Counted from the first letter of the stretch, positions 1-7,191 are shown. The stretch is DNA of 19,606 nucleotides from Candidatus Saccharimonadota bacterium (GCA_029288515.1 JARIHB010000182.1:1-19606); one strand, 5' to 3'. Numbers and translations: made by a program. The notes: generated by a model not told the origin, from the letters alone.

Positions 1-48
1 GGTGGGGAGGGGTATTCCGCCTGTTTGGGGGAGTGCATTAGTGTTCAT
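1..48 (-). CDS. 5' end of a truncated gene, product unknown
   Basis: Only the first 16 codons lie in the window, and the reading frame runs off the left edge. The start is an ATG (complement of 46-48). It is preceded at 7 nt spacing by a perfect Shine-Dalgarno AGGAGG (complement of 56-61), which makes this a credible real start although the peptide (MNTNALPQTGGIPLPT) is too short to identify. It lies 76 nt downstream of the PAS histidine kinase on the same strand, so it could be co-transcribed with it, but it also has its own candidate promoter. No function can be assigned. Confidence 0.6.
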   Translation of the reverse strand, partial: MNTNALPQTGGIPLPT

Positions 49-55
49 GGGCGAT

Positions 56-92
56 CCTCCTAATCTATTACTATACCGATGACCGCCGTCAT
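56..92 (-). promoter_or_regulatory. Candidate promoter, dyad and Shine-Dalgarno for the truncated gene
   Basis: On the minus strand a -10-like TATAGT (complement of 70-75) stands upstream of the AGGAGG site (56-61). Immediately upstream of the -10 is an inverted repeat with 5-nt arms, ATGAC-GCCG/CGGC-GTCAT, at 79-92. The repeat falls where the promoter spacer should be, a common operator position. No convincing -35 is visible. The hexamer and dyad are seen directly; regulation is inference. Confidence 0.35.
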
Positions 93-124
93 ATGCTGTA
101 AAAATTTTAGCCTCTTGGTACTCG

Positions 125-1363
125 CTAGCTAAGCGGTAGACATAAAGTGAATGTCGACCCGGCATGCAATTGCGACGTGACAGACACCGTACCGCAGTGC
201 AGCTCTATGATTTTCTTTGCCCAGTACAATCCCAGTCCCGTACCTTCCACACTCACTGCCTGCTCGTTGTAAATGCGCGAGAACTTACGATAGAGTTTGG
301 GCTGGTCGGCCTCGCTAATGCCTATGCCGCGGTCTACAACGGCAATACTGCAACAGCTACGGTTACGCCGAACGATGATAGTGATAGGGGCCCGTTCCGG
401 CGAGTATTTACTGGCATTGCTCAGTAGATTTTCAAGCACCATGCGAATAAATCGAGCGTCAATACAGGCCTTTAAACTGCGAGGCACCTCAAGTGTCAGT
501 TGTTGGCTGCGGCGTTCAAGGATCGGCTGCTGCTCGGCTGCCACATCTTTAATTAACGCCACCACATCCGTTGGTTCTTTGTTCAATACAATCTTGCCGG
601 CATCTACCCGGGCCACAAGCAATAGATCGTTAATAATTTTTAACTGGCGTTCGTTACTGGCAAAGGCGCGCTCCAGTGTGCGGCGCTGGTCGCGGGTTAT
701 TCGGCCTACAAAGCCTTGCAGGAGGATACCCATATATTGTTTCACTGCGGTTGCTGGCGTGCGTAGCTGGTGCGAGGCCACTGAAATAAACTCATCCTTC
801 GCCAGATTGAGGTTTAGTAGCTCCTGGCGTTCGGCAATCAGGTCGGCAGCTTCAGCTTCAAGCCGCAGCGTATTTTTGCGGTCGGTTATATCACGAATGC
901 TCAGCTGTACCACATCCCGATCTTGCTCGCGATAGACAGTCGCAACTATATCAAGATGCTGCGTGGTAAAACCGTTAGCCTGGGGCAGGGCGATTTCCTG
1001 GTGAGTTACCTGCCGGGTAACCAAGCTGCGTAGCCGTTGGTCCATGTCCAGAATGGCAGTAAACGGGGAAAGGGCCGAAAGGGGGTGACCCCGGGCGGCA
1101 ATTTTTGACAGACCGAGTAGCCGTTGGGCGGCCTGGTTGGTGTCGAGAATTATGCAATCCTGACCATCAACAATAATAATGCTGTCGGCGGACGTCTCGA
1201 ACAAACGCCGGTAACGGATCTCGGAAAGGTGCATGGCGCGCTCGGCGGCATCACGCTGTTCGGTGGCGTGCTGGAGCCGGGCAAGGAGTGCATCCTCACG
1301 CTCCGTGGAGTCCGGTTGGTCTGCTGCTGTTAATGCCGGTGCGCTATCGTATCGCAATTCCAT
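125..1363 (-). CDS. Soluble PAS-domain sensor histidine kinase
   Basis: A predicted cytosolic two-component kinase of 412 aa. An N-terminal charged helical segment (about 15-50, possibly coiled coil) leads into a PAS domain (about 50-160, ending in the typical SIRDITDRK). A HisKA dimerisation domain follows with phospho-acceptor His198 in SHQLRTP. The HATPase domain has the N box (LENLLSNASKYS, Asn316), G1 (DRGIGI, 344-349), an F box (LYRKFSRI) and G2 (GTGLGL, from 374). No membrane segment is present, so the signal is probably intracellular, but the PAS ligand is unknown. The frame is open to a GTG at 1414. I prefer the ATG at 1361-1363 because GGAGG lies 4 nt before it, while the upstream GTG and ATG have no ribosome site. 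Its kinase core resembles that of the kinase at 17311-19080. No response regulator is adjacent unless the truncated downstream gene is one. Confidence 0.9.
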   Translation of the reverse strand: MELRYDSAPALTAADQPDSTEREDALLARLQHATEQRDAAERAMHLSEIRYRRLFETSADSIIIVDGQDCIILDTNQAAQRLLGLSKIAARGHPLSALSPFTAILDMDQRLRSLVTRQVTHQEIALPQANGFTTQHLDIVATVYREQDRDVVQLSIRDITDRKNTLRLEAEAADLIAERQELLNLNLAKDEFISVASHQLRTPATAVKQYMGILLQGFVGRITRDQRRTLERAFASNERQLKIINDLLLVARVDAGKIVLNKEPTDVVALIKDVAAEQQPILERRSQQLTLEVPRSLKACIDARFIRMVLENLLSNASKYSPERAPITIIVRRNRSCCSIAVVDRGIGISEADQPKLYRKFSRIYNEQAVSVEGTGLGLYWAKKIIELHCGTVSVTSQLHAGSTFTLCLPLS

Positions 1364-1439
1364 ACGCCCTCCATCATACCCGGCGGGTACGCCCATGTAT
1401 GTAAAAAAAGGCACTCAGCAGTCGCAGAGATCGTTAAAA

Positions 1440-1467
1440 ATCATACAGTGCGCATTGCCCGCACTGT
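1440..1467. promoter_or_regulatory. Perfect 8-bp inverted repeat between divergent genes
   Basis: ACAGTGCG (1445-1452) and CGCACTGT (1460-1467) form a perfect inverted repeat around a 7-nt centre. It sits in the 136-bp divergent region between the PAS kinase and the greA-like gene. A -10-like TATGAT for the kinase (complement of 1440-1445) abuts the left arm, and the right arm ends 7 nt before the TACTAT -10 candidate of the greA-like gene. No T-tract follows on either strand, so an operator fits better than a terminator. A regulatory role is inference. Confidence 0.45.
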
Positions 1468-1474
1468 GTACCGT

Positions 1475-1493
1475 TACTATAGGCACTAAGAGG
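1475..1493 (+). promoter_or_regulatory. Candidate -10 and ribosome binding site of the greA-like gene
   Basis: TACTAT at 1475-1480 is a plausible -10 box with a predicted transcription start near 1487. AAGAGG at 1488-1493 is a Shine-Dalgarno 6 nt before the ATG at 1500. The ribosome site decides the start. The -35 is unclear because the inverted repeat occupies that region. Confidence 0.4.
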
Positions 1494-1499
1494 CGCATC

Positions 1500-1985
1500 A
1501 TGATTACTATTAACGGGCTTGAAGCCAAACGATACCGTATTACTGAAGCAGGTTTGAAAGAATTGCAGCAGCAACTGCACGATATAAAGAAACAGCGTAT
1601 GGATGTAGCTGGCGATCTGCACGAAATAAGCTCGCAAAGCAACACGGCGAGTGCCCTTGAAGACTCCACATTTGCTACCGACCAAAACATAGCCATCGAG
1701 CTTGATGGCCAAATTGTGCTCTTGGAGCGCATCATCGGCCTGGCGGAAGTTATAACGCCGCCCGCGGATACGATAGATGTACAGGTGGGCTCCCAGGTGG
1801 ATGTCGATATACAGGGGACAGTACATCATTACATTATTGTCGGGCCGGTGGAGGCTGACCCCAGCGGAGGCAAGATTTCACATGATAGTCCGCTCGGCCA
1901 AAGTTTACTGGGCAAGCGGGTGGGCGATACGGTTACCGTGCCAGCTAAACAGGCGGGCACGGCGACTATACGACAGATCGCCTGA
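1500..1985 (+). CDS. greA: GreA/GreB-family transcript cleavage factor
   Basis: This 161-aa protein has the length and layout of GreA. An N-terminal coiled-coil hairpin (about 5-80, beginning ITEAGLKELQQQL) precedes a C-terminal FKBP-like domain (about 90-161) with the family signature near ISHDSPLGQSLLGKRVGD. Gre factors enter the RNA polymerase secondary channel and stimulate cleavage of backtracked RNA, using acidic residues at the hairpin tip. Here the tip reads SALEDSTF where E. coli GreA reads GDLKENAEY. By eye alignment the first catalytic acid (Asp41) becomes Ser, while the Glu44 equivalent is kept and followed by Asp. The longer open frame back to 1233 overlaps the kinase gene antisense and is rejected, because AAGAGG sits 6 nt before the ATG at 1500. 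The altered tip leaves open a paralogue that does not cleave RNA. Confidence 0.85.
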   Translation: MITINGLEAKRYRITEAGLKELQQQLHDIKKQRMDVAGDLHEISSQSNTASALEDSTFATDQNIAIELDGQIVLLERIIGLAEVITPPADTIDVQVGSQVDVDIQGTVHHYIIVGPVEADPSGGKISHDSPLGQSLLGKRVGDTVTVPAKQAGTATIRQIA

Positions 1986-2007
1986 TGCCAGCACAGGGCA
2001 GACCTGC

Positions 2008-2090
2008 TACTATACATAGTAAAGACAGCAAAATCGTAAGCTGCCGTTCAGTATGCGGATATACAATAGTCGTTATAGTTATTGAAGGAG
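2008..2090 (+). promoter_or_regulatory. Upstream region of the redox operon, with dyad and strong ribosome site
   Basis: The 109-bp gap before the FMN-binding gene holds a dyad, TACTAT-AC-ATAGTA (2008-2021), and two -10-like hexamers, TATACA (2060-2065) and TATAGT (2074-2079). A strong AAGGAG (2085-2090) lies 4 nt before the ATG. No good -35 could be matched to either hexamer, so the exact promoter is uncertain. Confidence 0.3.
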
Positions 2091-2094
2091 ACAT

Positions 2095-2622
2095 ATGGGA
2101 CCAGCGCCACAGAACAATAATAAAAAGGTAATCGCTGGCTTGGTGGTGCTGGTAGCGATAACGTTATTGGTGATAGGTACTAAGGCTCTGACGTCCAAAA
2201 ACCAATCACCCGAAAATCAGATCGCCCAAACCGCATCTGGTGCGGATACAAATAATGCCGGTGATATCGCCACAAACGATACTGCAGTTTCTGACAATTC
2301 AGTACCTGACAGTGCTTCTGTCTCATCGTATAAAGACGGCACCTATACCGCCAAAGGTTCATATGTTTCGCCGGGCGGTAACGAGTCGGTTACCGTAAGC
2401 CTTACGCTTAAAGACGGCGTGGTAACCGCTAGCACGGTTGAGGAGGGCGCAGGCGATCCAGAAGCACTTGAGTATCAGCACGACTTTATCGGCGGCTATA
2501 AGACATTCGTAAACGGCAAAGACATTGACAATATACATGTATCACGCGTTTCAGGCTCATCACTTACGTCAATTGGGTTTAATGATGCACTCACCCAAAT
2601 TAAAGACCAAGCCAAGTCGTAA
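2095..2622 (+). CDS. Membrane-anchored FMN-binding-like protein
   Basis: A 175-aa exported protein. A short positive N-terminus (KK at 10-11) is followed by one membrane segment (about 12-30), a Ser/Thr/Asn/Asp-rich linker (about 35-78) and a C-terminal domain of about 95 residues. That domain has the FMN_bind (NqrC/RnfG C-terminal) layout: YKDGTYTAKGSY, then a strand VTVSLTLKDGVV, then SGSSLTSIGFNDAL at 153-166. In relatives FMN is attached by ApbE through a phosphoester to the Ser/Thr of D-x-x-[ST]-G-A-[ST]. Here the equivalent is SRVSGSS, with Ser156 the candidate acceptor but the leading Asp and the Ala replaced by Ser. The apbE gene starts inside the end of this gene, which supports flavinylation. 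Predicted role: an extracytosolic one- or two-electron carrier fed by the membrane reductase at 3527-5044. Some relatives may not bind flavin covalently. Confidence 0.75.
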   Translation: MGPAPQNNNKKVIAGLVVLVAITLLVIGTKALTSKNQSPENQIAQTASGADTNNAGDIATNDTAVSDNSVPDSASVSSYKDGTYTAKGSYVSPGGNESVTVSLTLKDGVVTASTVEEGAGDPEALEYQHDFIGGYKTFVNGKDIDNIHVSRVSGSSLTSIGFNDALTQIKDQAKS

Positions 2623-3526
2623 CGAACCCGCGATTGCTCAGCGCCTGACATTTGATGCTATTGGCACAGCCTGGACAATTGAAATATACAGCCCATGCAA
2701 CAATAGGCAAGTGGCTGCGCTGCGGCAGCGTGTATTGGATCGTATTGCAGCGTATGACGCGCACTATTCGCGGTTTCGAGACGATTCGCTTGTCGCTGCA
2801 ATGGCGGCGAAGGCGGGCACCTATATGCTGCCTGATGACGCTCGGCCACTCTTTGATATATACCAACAGCTCTATACACTGTCCGATGGTGCGGTGACAC
2901 CTCTGATTGGCCAGACATTGAGCGACGCTGGATACGACGCCCGATATTCACTGCAACCCAAAGCAGTGCACGCGCCGCCGGCGTGGGATGCTGTCCTTGT
3001 CTATCGTTATCCGCACTTGGAGTTGAAACGACCGGCTTTGCTTGATGTAGGGGCGGCCGGCAAAGGGTACCTGGTAGATATTATAGCCGCTGTGCTAGAA
3101 GCTGAGGGGGTGAAAGCGTACTGCGTGGATGCTGGTGGCGATATGTTGTACCGAATGCCTGACGCTCGGCCGTTGAGGGTTGGTCTGGAGCATCCCGACA
3201 ATCTGGGCCAGATTGTGGGAGTAGCTTCCATTAGTAATCAGAGCTTATGCGGTTCGGCGGGCAATCGCCGCGCCTGGGGCGAGTATCATCACATTATAGA
3301 TGCGCGTACCGCTGTATCGCCGCGCCACATCAAAGCGGTCTGGGTGACAGCGCCGAGCGGGCTGGTGGCTGATGCGCTTACTACCGCCTTATTTTTTGTA
3401 CCGGCCCGTACGCTTGCCAGCGTATTTGCATTTGAGTATGCTATCGTGTATGACGACTACGCATTAGAGCAGTCGGCCGGGTTTAGAGCGGATTTTTTTG
3501 TAACACACAAAAGGGAGGGGACATAA
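2582..3526 (+). CDS. apbE: FAD:protein FMN transferase (ApbE family)
   Basis: ApbE transfers the FMN part of FAD to a Ser/Thr of target proteins, usually outside the cytoplasm. The 314-aa protein shows the family blocks in order: FDAIGTAWTIEIY near the N-terminus, YSRFRDDSLVAAM, GAVTPLIGQ, LDVGAAGKGYLVD, YCVDAGGDML, HHIIDARTAVSP, and SGLVADALTTALFF. The usual DPRTG is DARTA here. No signal peptide or lipobox is visible, unlike most ApbE proteins, so its compartment is uncertain. The frame is open to a TTG at 2525. I chose the ATG at 2582 (another at 2585) because conserved sequence begins soon after it, although neither has a clear ribosome site. It overlaps the FMN-binding gene by about 41 nt, suggesting translational coupling, and its stop directly abuts the next ATG. 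Confidence 0.88.
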   Translation: MMHSPKLKTKPSRNEPAIAQRLTFDAIGTAWTIEIYSPCNNRQVAALRQRVLDRIAAYDAHYSRFRDDSLVAAMAAKAGTYMLPDDARPLFDIYQQLYTLSDGAVTPLIGQTLSDAGYDARYSLQPKAVHAPPAWDAVLVYRYPHLELKRPALLDVGAAGKGYLVDIIAAVLEAEGVKAYCVDAGGDMLYRMPDARPLRVGLEHPDNLGQIVGVASISNQSLCGSAGNRRAWGEYHHIIDARTAVSPRHIKAVWVTAPSGLVADALTTALFFVPARTLASVFAFEYAIVYDDYALEQSAGFRADFFVTHKREGT

Positions 3527-5044
3527 ATGTATGCGGCACGGATAGTAGACCGGTTGCTGAACGGTATAACAATGTACCGGTTGGTAGTGTACGTACTGGG
3601 GGTATGGGCAGCGCTGGGGTTGGCATTCAGCGCGGGGGGAGTCTTGCATTTTTCATTGGTTGGCCTGAGCATTTCGCTTTTGCTGGCACTCGGTGTGTGT
3701 TACGTAGCCAACCTGTTGCTGTCATGGATATGGAACGTTGGCACCAACACTGAATCGTGGCTGATAACGGCACTCATTCTTTTTTGTATTATGCCTCCGG
3801 CTACAACCGCGTCCCGCATAGCAGGTATGATTGCGGCGGCAGCAGTGGCTATGGGTGGTAAATTCATTGTCGCCATACACGGAAGGCATATTTTTAACCC
3901 GGCCGCTTTCGGAGCCGTGGCGGCGGGATTGTTAGGACTGGCGTATGCCGGCTGGTGGATTGGCAGTGCTCCGCTATTGCCATTTGTGCTGGCAGGTGGG
4001 TTGCTGGTGGTGCGCAAACTACGGCGCATGGTGGTATTTGGATGCTTTGTGGCGGTCGCCCTGACGATGCTGACAGTGGTAACGATGTTGTCCGGCGGCG
4101 CTGTTGCCGAAGCAGTGCGCCTGGCGGTATTGTCCGGCCCGCTGGTGTTTTTTGGTACGATTATGCTCACCGAGCCGTCGACTCTGCCGCCCCGCCGTGA
4201 TCTGCAGTTGATCTATGCTGCGCTAATAGGCGTGCTGTTTTCGGCACAGCTTCGCTGGGGGGTGCTGAGCACTACGCCGCACATGGTACTGGTAGCGGGT
4301 AATATATTCTCCTGGGCAATAAGTTCAAAGCGGCGTATACGCTTGGAGCTCCACCAGAAACGGCAGATTGGTCCACGGCTGTACGACTACATCTTTACGG
4401 TTGACGCCCGACCGCCCTATCAAGCCGGCCAATATATGGAATGGACGCTGCCGCACGCTCATGCCGACGACCGGGGCAATCGCCGGACGTTTACTATTGC
4501 ATCATCGCCGACTGAAGATAAGGTGCACTTGGGCGTCAAGTTTTACGAACCATCCTCCAGTTTTAAACGTGCGCTGTTTGCTATGGAGCCAGGCGAGCAA
4601 TTATGGGCCGGCCATATAACGGGCGATTTCGTGCTGCCGGCTGATACGGCGCAACCCCTGGTATGGATAGCCGGAGGCATAGGTATTACGCCGTTCCGCA
4701 GCATGATGCAATACATGGTTGACACGAAACAACGCCGCGACGTCGTACTATTCTACGCTGTGTCTAATCCGGACGAACTCGTGTATACAGAGGTTGCTGA
4801 TGCGGCTGCGGTGTGCGGCGTACGTCTGATACCGGTGCTGACGGCGAATGGCGTGCCAAAAGGATGGAACGGTTTAACCGGTGTCCTGACGGCAGACATG
4901 ATCGCGAAGGAAGTGCCGGACTATGCGACGCGTCATTTCTATCTTTCCGGACCCAATGCTATGGTTATGAATTACCGCAGCCTGCTGCACGGCATGCATA
5001 TACCGCGCCGGCGCGTAACAACCGATTACTTTTCAGGTTATTAG
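3527..5044 (+). CDS. RnfD/NqrB-like membrane domain fused to a ferredoxin-NADP reductase
   Basis: A 505-aa two-part protein. Residues 1-265 are a polytopic membrane domain with about eight to nine hydrophobic segments. It carries RnfD/NqrB-family landmarks, FNPAAFGAV (123-131) and MLTEPSTLPP (213-222), but no SGAT flavinylation site is seen. Residues 270-505 form an FNR-type reductase: FAD motif RTFT (320-323), nucleotide loop GGIGITPFRSM (383-393), FYLSGPNAMV (471-480) and an aromatic C-terminus YFSGY. The expected reaction is oxidation of cytosolic NAD(P)H through FAD, then transfer through the membrane part to the extracytosolic FMN protein encoded two genes upstream. Its ATG immediately follows the apbE stop, and a GGGAGGGG ribosome site overlaps the end of apbE. 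Whether ions are pumped cannot be told, since other Nqr/Rnf subunits are absent from the window. The domain assignment is solid; the membrane electron path is inference. Confidence 0.85.
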   Translation: MYAARIVDRLLNGITMYRLVVYVLGVWAALGLAFSAGGVLHFSLVGLSISLLLALGVCYVANLLLSWIWNVGTNTESWLITALILFCIMPPATTASRIAGMIAAAAVAMGGKFIVAIHGRHIFNPAAFGAVAAGLLGLAYAGWWIGSAPLLPFVLAGGLLVVRKLRRMVVFGCFVAVALTMLTVVTMLSGGAVAEAVRLAVLSGPLVFFGTIMLTEPSTLPPRRDLQLIYAALIGVLFSAQLRWGVLSTTPHMVLVAGNIFSWAISSKRRIRLELHQKRQIGPRLYDYIFTVDARPPYQAGQYMEWTLPHAHADDRGNRRTFTIASSPTEDKVHLGVKFYEPSSSFKRALFAMEPGEQLWAGHITGDFVLPADTAQPLVWIAGGIGITPFRSMMQYMVDTKQRRDVVLFYAVSNPDELVYTEVADAAAVCGVRLIPVLTANGVPKGWNGLTGVLTADMIAKEVPDYATRHFYLSGPNAMVMNYRSLLHGMHIPRRRVTTDYFSGY

Positions 5045-5085
5045 CGCGTCCATGCTACGCTAAGTGATAGGGACGCAGGCCACAT

Positions 5086-6042
5086 ATGGCACATACACAA
5101 AAACAACCCCCACCGTCGGTATCGGCGTTATCACACATACGGCTGCGATCGGCATTGCCGCTGATTGTATTGCTGATTGCGTTGTACGTGCTGGTGCCGC
5201 GCGTATCTTCATTTGACACGAGCTGGGCTGTGCTGCGTACAGCAGACGTCAGCCTGGTGGTTGCCGCCGTCTGCTGCATAGCTGGTACTAATTTGGCAGG
5301 TGCTATGGTTTATACCTTGCTGGCAACGAAACCCATACCGTATCTGCCCATGGTACTCGTCCAGGTTGCGAGCAGTTTTACGAACCGTTTGCTGCCGGCT
5401 GGCACGGGCGCGATGGCTACCTGCGCAGCATTTCTTATAAAGCACCGGCATACGCCGGCTCAGGCAGGGTCGGTGGCTGCTTTGAACAATCTGTTAGGCT
5501 TTGTGGGGAATGTGCTGTTATTGACGATTGTAGCCGCGGTAAGTGATACGCCTTTGGGCATACATGCGTTGTCAGCTATACCGTCATGGATAGGGCTGGC
5601 GGCACTTGCTCTGGCGGCTGCCGTACTGATTGCCGCCTTATGGTGGGCGGCGGCGCGCCGGGTGCTACGCGAGGTGCTACATGAGGCCCGGCGCATGCTG
5701 CACCGGCCAGGCCATTTGTTAATCGCATTGGCAAGCTCAGTGTTGCTTACCATATGTTTTGGCTTGGCTTTGGAGCTGTCTGCCCAGGCGTTGGGTGTGC
5801 ACCTCTCATTGTTCCACGCCTTGTATATAGTGACGGCCGGGGTTGCGGCTGGCGCTGTTACGCCTGTGCCGGGGGGTCTGGGGGGTGTTGAGGCAGGAAT
5901 GGTGGCGGCGCTATTGTCGGTGGGCGTAGCTGCCAGTCCGGCGTTGGCCGTAGTGTTGCTCTACCGTTTGGTGAGCTATTGGCTGCCGATTGTGCCAGGT
6001 TTTATATGTTTCCAGATAGCGCTGCAGCGGCGCTTTATATAG
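5086..6042 (+). CDS. YbhN/LPG-synthase-type (UPF0104) integral membrane protein
   Basis: A 318-aa polytopic membrane protein with about eight hydrophobic segments. It carries the two hallmark blocks of the lysylphosphatidylglycerol synthase transmembrane family: SSFTNRLLPAGTGAM (96-110) and VTPVPGGLGGVEAGMVAALL (258-277), followed by an LLYRLVSYWLP helix. Members include the flippase half of MprF, YbhN-like proteins and glycosyltransferase-linked proteins, and act on lipids or polyprenyl-linked substrates. No catalytic aminoacyl-transferase domain is attached, so flipping or lipid handling is more likely than lysine transfer. The start has a weak AGG site 6 nt upstream. It follows the redox operon by 41 nt; GCGTCC (5046-5051) and GGACGC (5071-5076) in the gap could pair as a long-loop hairpin. 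It ends only 6 nt from the convergent gene A. Confidence 0.75.
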   Translation: MAHTQKQPPPSVSALSHIRLRSALPLIVLLIALYVLVPRVSSFDTSWAVLRTADVSLVVAAVCCIAGTNLAGAMVYTLLATKPIPYLPMVLVQVASSFTNRLLPAGTGAMATCAAFLIKHRHTPAQAGSVAALNNLLGFVGNVLLLTIVAAVSDTPLGIHALSAIPSWIGLAALALAAAVLIAALWWAAARRVLREVLHEARRMLHRPGHLLIALASSVLLTICFGLALELSAQALGVHLSLFHALYIVTAGVAAGAVTPVPGGLGGVEAGMVAALLSVGVAASPALAVVLLYRLVSYWLPIVPGFICFQIALQRRFI

Positions 6043-6048
6043 CTCCGA

Positions 6049-7185
6049 CTATCTCCAGTCGTACAATAGCAACGGATTACGTGCCACCTCCGAAATGTAG
6101 TCACTCCATTTACCAAGTCCGAGAACGTCAGCAATGCCGCCTTGGATGTCGGCAGGGGTTTCGCGTCCGGTAAGTGCCAACAGACTGTTGCCGCCGGGGC
6201 CTAGCGCTTCACAAACCGCATTCACTCCATCGGTATTGCCCGTAAAGTAACCCTCGGTAAGCAAGTTTTCGATGGATTGCGGTTCCATGCCATGCTTATT
6301 GGCTGCCTCTAGTACGGCGGCGCTTCCCAGGGCGGCCGTTACGCTGTTGTTTGGTCTTATCAGCTCCCGTCTCATACCCATGCGTTGTAGGGACCGGTGT
6401 GTCGCCATGTCGGTGACCATGGTGTTAACTCCGGCCTCAGAGGTAAGGTCCGGACGGACATACCCGGTACTTACGCTAAACCCAAGTTCAACTGCCTTGG
6501 GGTGCTCACGTTTCTCGGGCGGAATCACAAATGGACGTATCCACTGCACGGCGCCAGCCATAATGGTACCTATTGTCAGCCGGCGTGCTTCCTTGACCCT
6601 GTCACCATCCTGCATAAACATTACACCTACATGGGGCAGGAAAACGGCCTCGTCGGCGGGGTCTGTGCCCGATTGTTGTTTAACGGCGCCCGTATATGCT
6701 TTCTGGGTATTAAATGGACGGTAGTAGCTGACAGGCAACAGTAGTCGGTGTTGTATGATTTCCGGCGGCACACCGGAATTGACGCCGGTGCGCATAACAC
6801 CTTCTTGTGCTGCGGGCAGCATCTGTCGTATGGTATTTGTCGGCTCGCACTCGCCGCTGATAATCGCACTCGTCCGGCGGTCTGACATGTGGTCACCGTA
6901 CATTTTTGGCAAGTCGGGTACTACTGCAAGGCTGCCGACAATCTGGTACCGGCCATCGGCTGACCCATAGATTTCAACCTCGGTTGCACCATCCGGCCTT
7001 CTGGTATTCGGATCGGAAGGCAGTGGCGTTCTCAGCTCGTGGGGCCGGTCAACTCTTGTTGGCAGCAGAAGATGTTCAGGAGAAGCTTGGGTTACTTCCT
7101 CTAGAATTTGTTCAGGACTGGCGGCGCCAGTATCAATCCCATTGCTGCCCGTTCCATCTCCATCGTCGTATGCCGTTTCACTCAT
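6049..7185 (-). CDS. Orphan protein A, paralogue of the protein at 13701-14975
   Basis: I do not recognise this 378-aa protein. It has no signal peptide or membrane segment. An acidic, probably disordered N-terminus (1-45) precedes the folded part. The C-terminal half aligns by eye with protein B: GY-x-R-x-D-L, then N-x-x-V-T-x-[ML]-A-T-x-R-x-L, then a block matching LL-x-GY-x-x-G-x-x-DG-x-N-x-VC-x-ALGP-x-G with LTG-x-ET after it. The order of elements (a hydrophobic strand, a helix where zincins carry HExxH, a helix like the zincin NEALTE, then an Y-F-x-G segment) recalls metallopeptidase-like folds, but there is no HExxH, so catalysis is unlikely. The fold idea is inference. A TATAAT box 6 nt before the ATG, with no ribosome site, points to a leaderless message. 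It lies downstream of a receiver gene on the same strand. Confidence 0.75.
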   Translation of the reverse strand: MSETAYDDGDGTGSNGIDTGAASPEQILEEVTQASPEHLLLPTRVDRPHELRTPLPSDPNTRRPDGATEVEIYGSADGRYQIVGSLAVVPDLPKMYGDHMSDRRTSAIISGECEPTNTIRQMLPAAQEGVMRTGVNSGVPPEIIQHRLLLPVSYYRPFNTQKAYTGAVKQQSGTDPADEAVFLPHVGVMFMQDGDRVKEARRLTIGTIMAGAVQWIRPFVIPPEKREHPKAVELGFSVSTGYVRPDLTSEAGVNTMVTDMATHRSLQRMGMRRELIRPNNSVTAALGSAAVLEAANKHGMEPQSIENLLTEGYFTGNTDGVNAVCEALGPGGNSLLALTGRETPADIQGGIADVLGLGKWSDYISEVARNPLLLYDWR

Positions 7186-7191
7186 AATGAC

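Noticed and set aside
164..935. Plus-strand open frames over the kinase gene
   Set aside because: They are shadows of the well-supported minus-strand kinase, with no family motif and a Ser/Arg-rich composition typical of antisense frames.
1364..1414. GTG start at 1414 for the PAS kinase
   Set aside because: No ribosome site precedes it, whereas GGAGG precedes the ATG at 1363.
1233..1499. N-terminal extension of the greA-like reading frame
   Set aside because: It overlaps the kinase gene antisense, adds low-complexity residues foreign to GreA, and a ribosome site marks the ATG at 1500.
2525..2581. TTG start at 2525 for apbE
   Set aside because: It would overlap the FMN-binding gene by nearly 100 nt and adds residues not seen in ApbE proteins.
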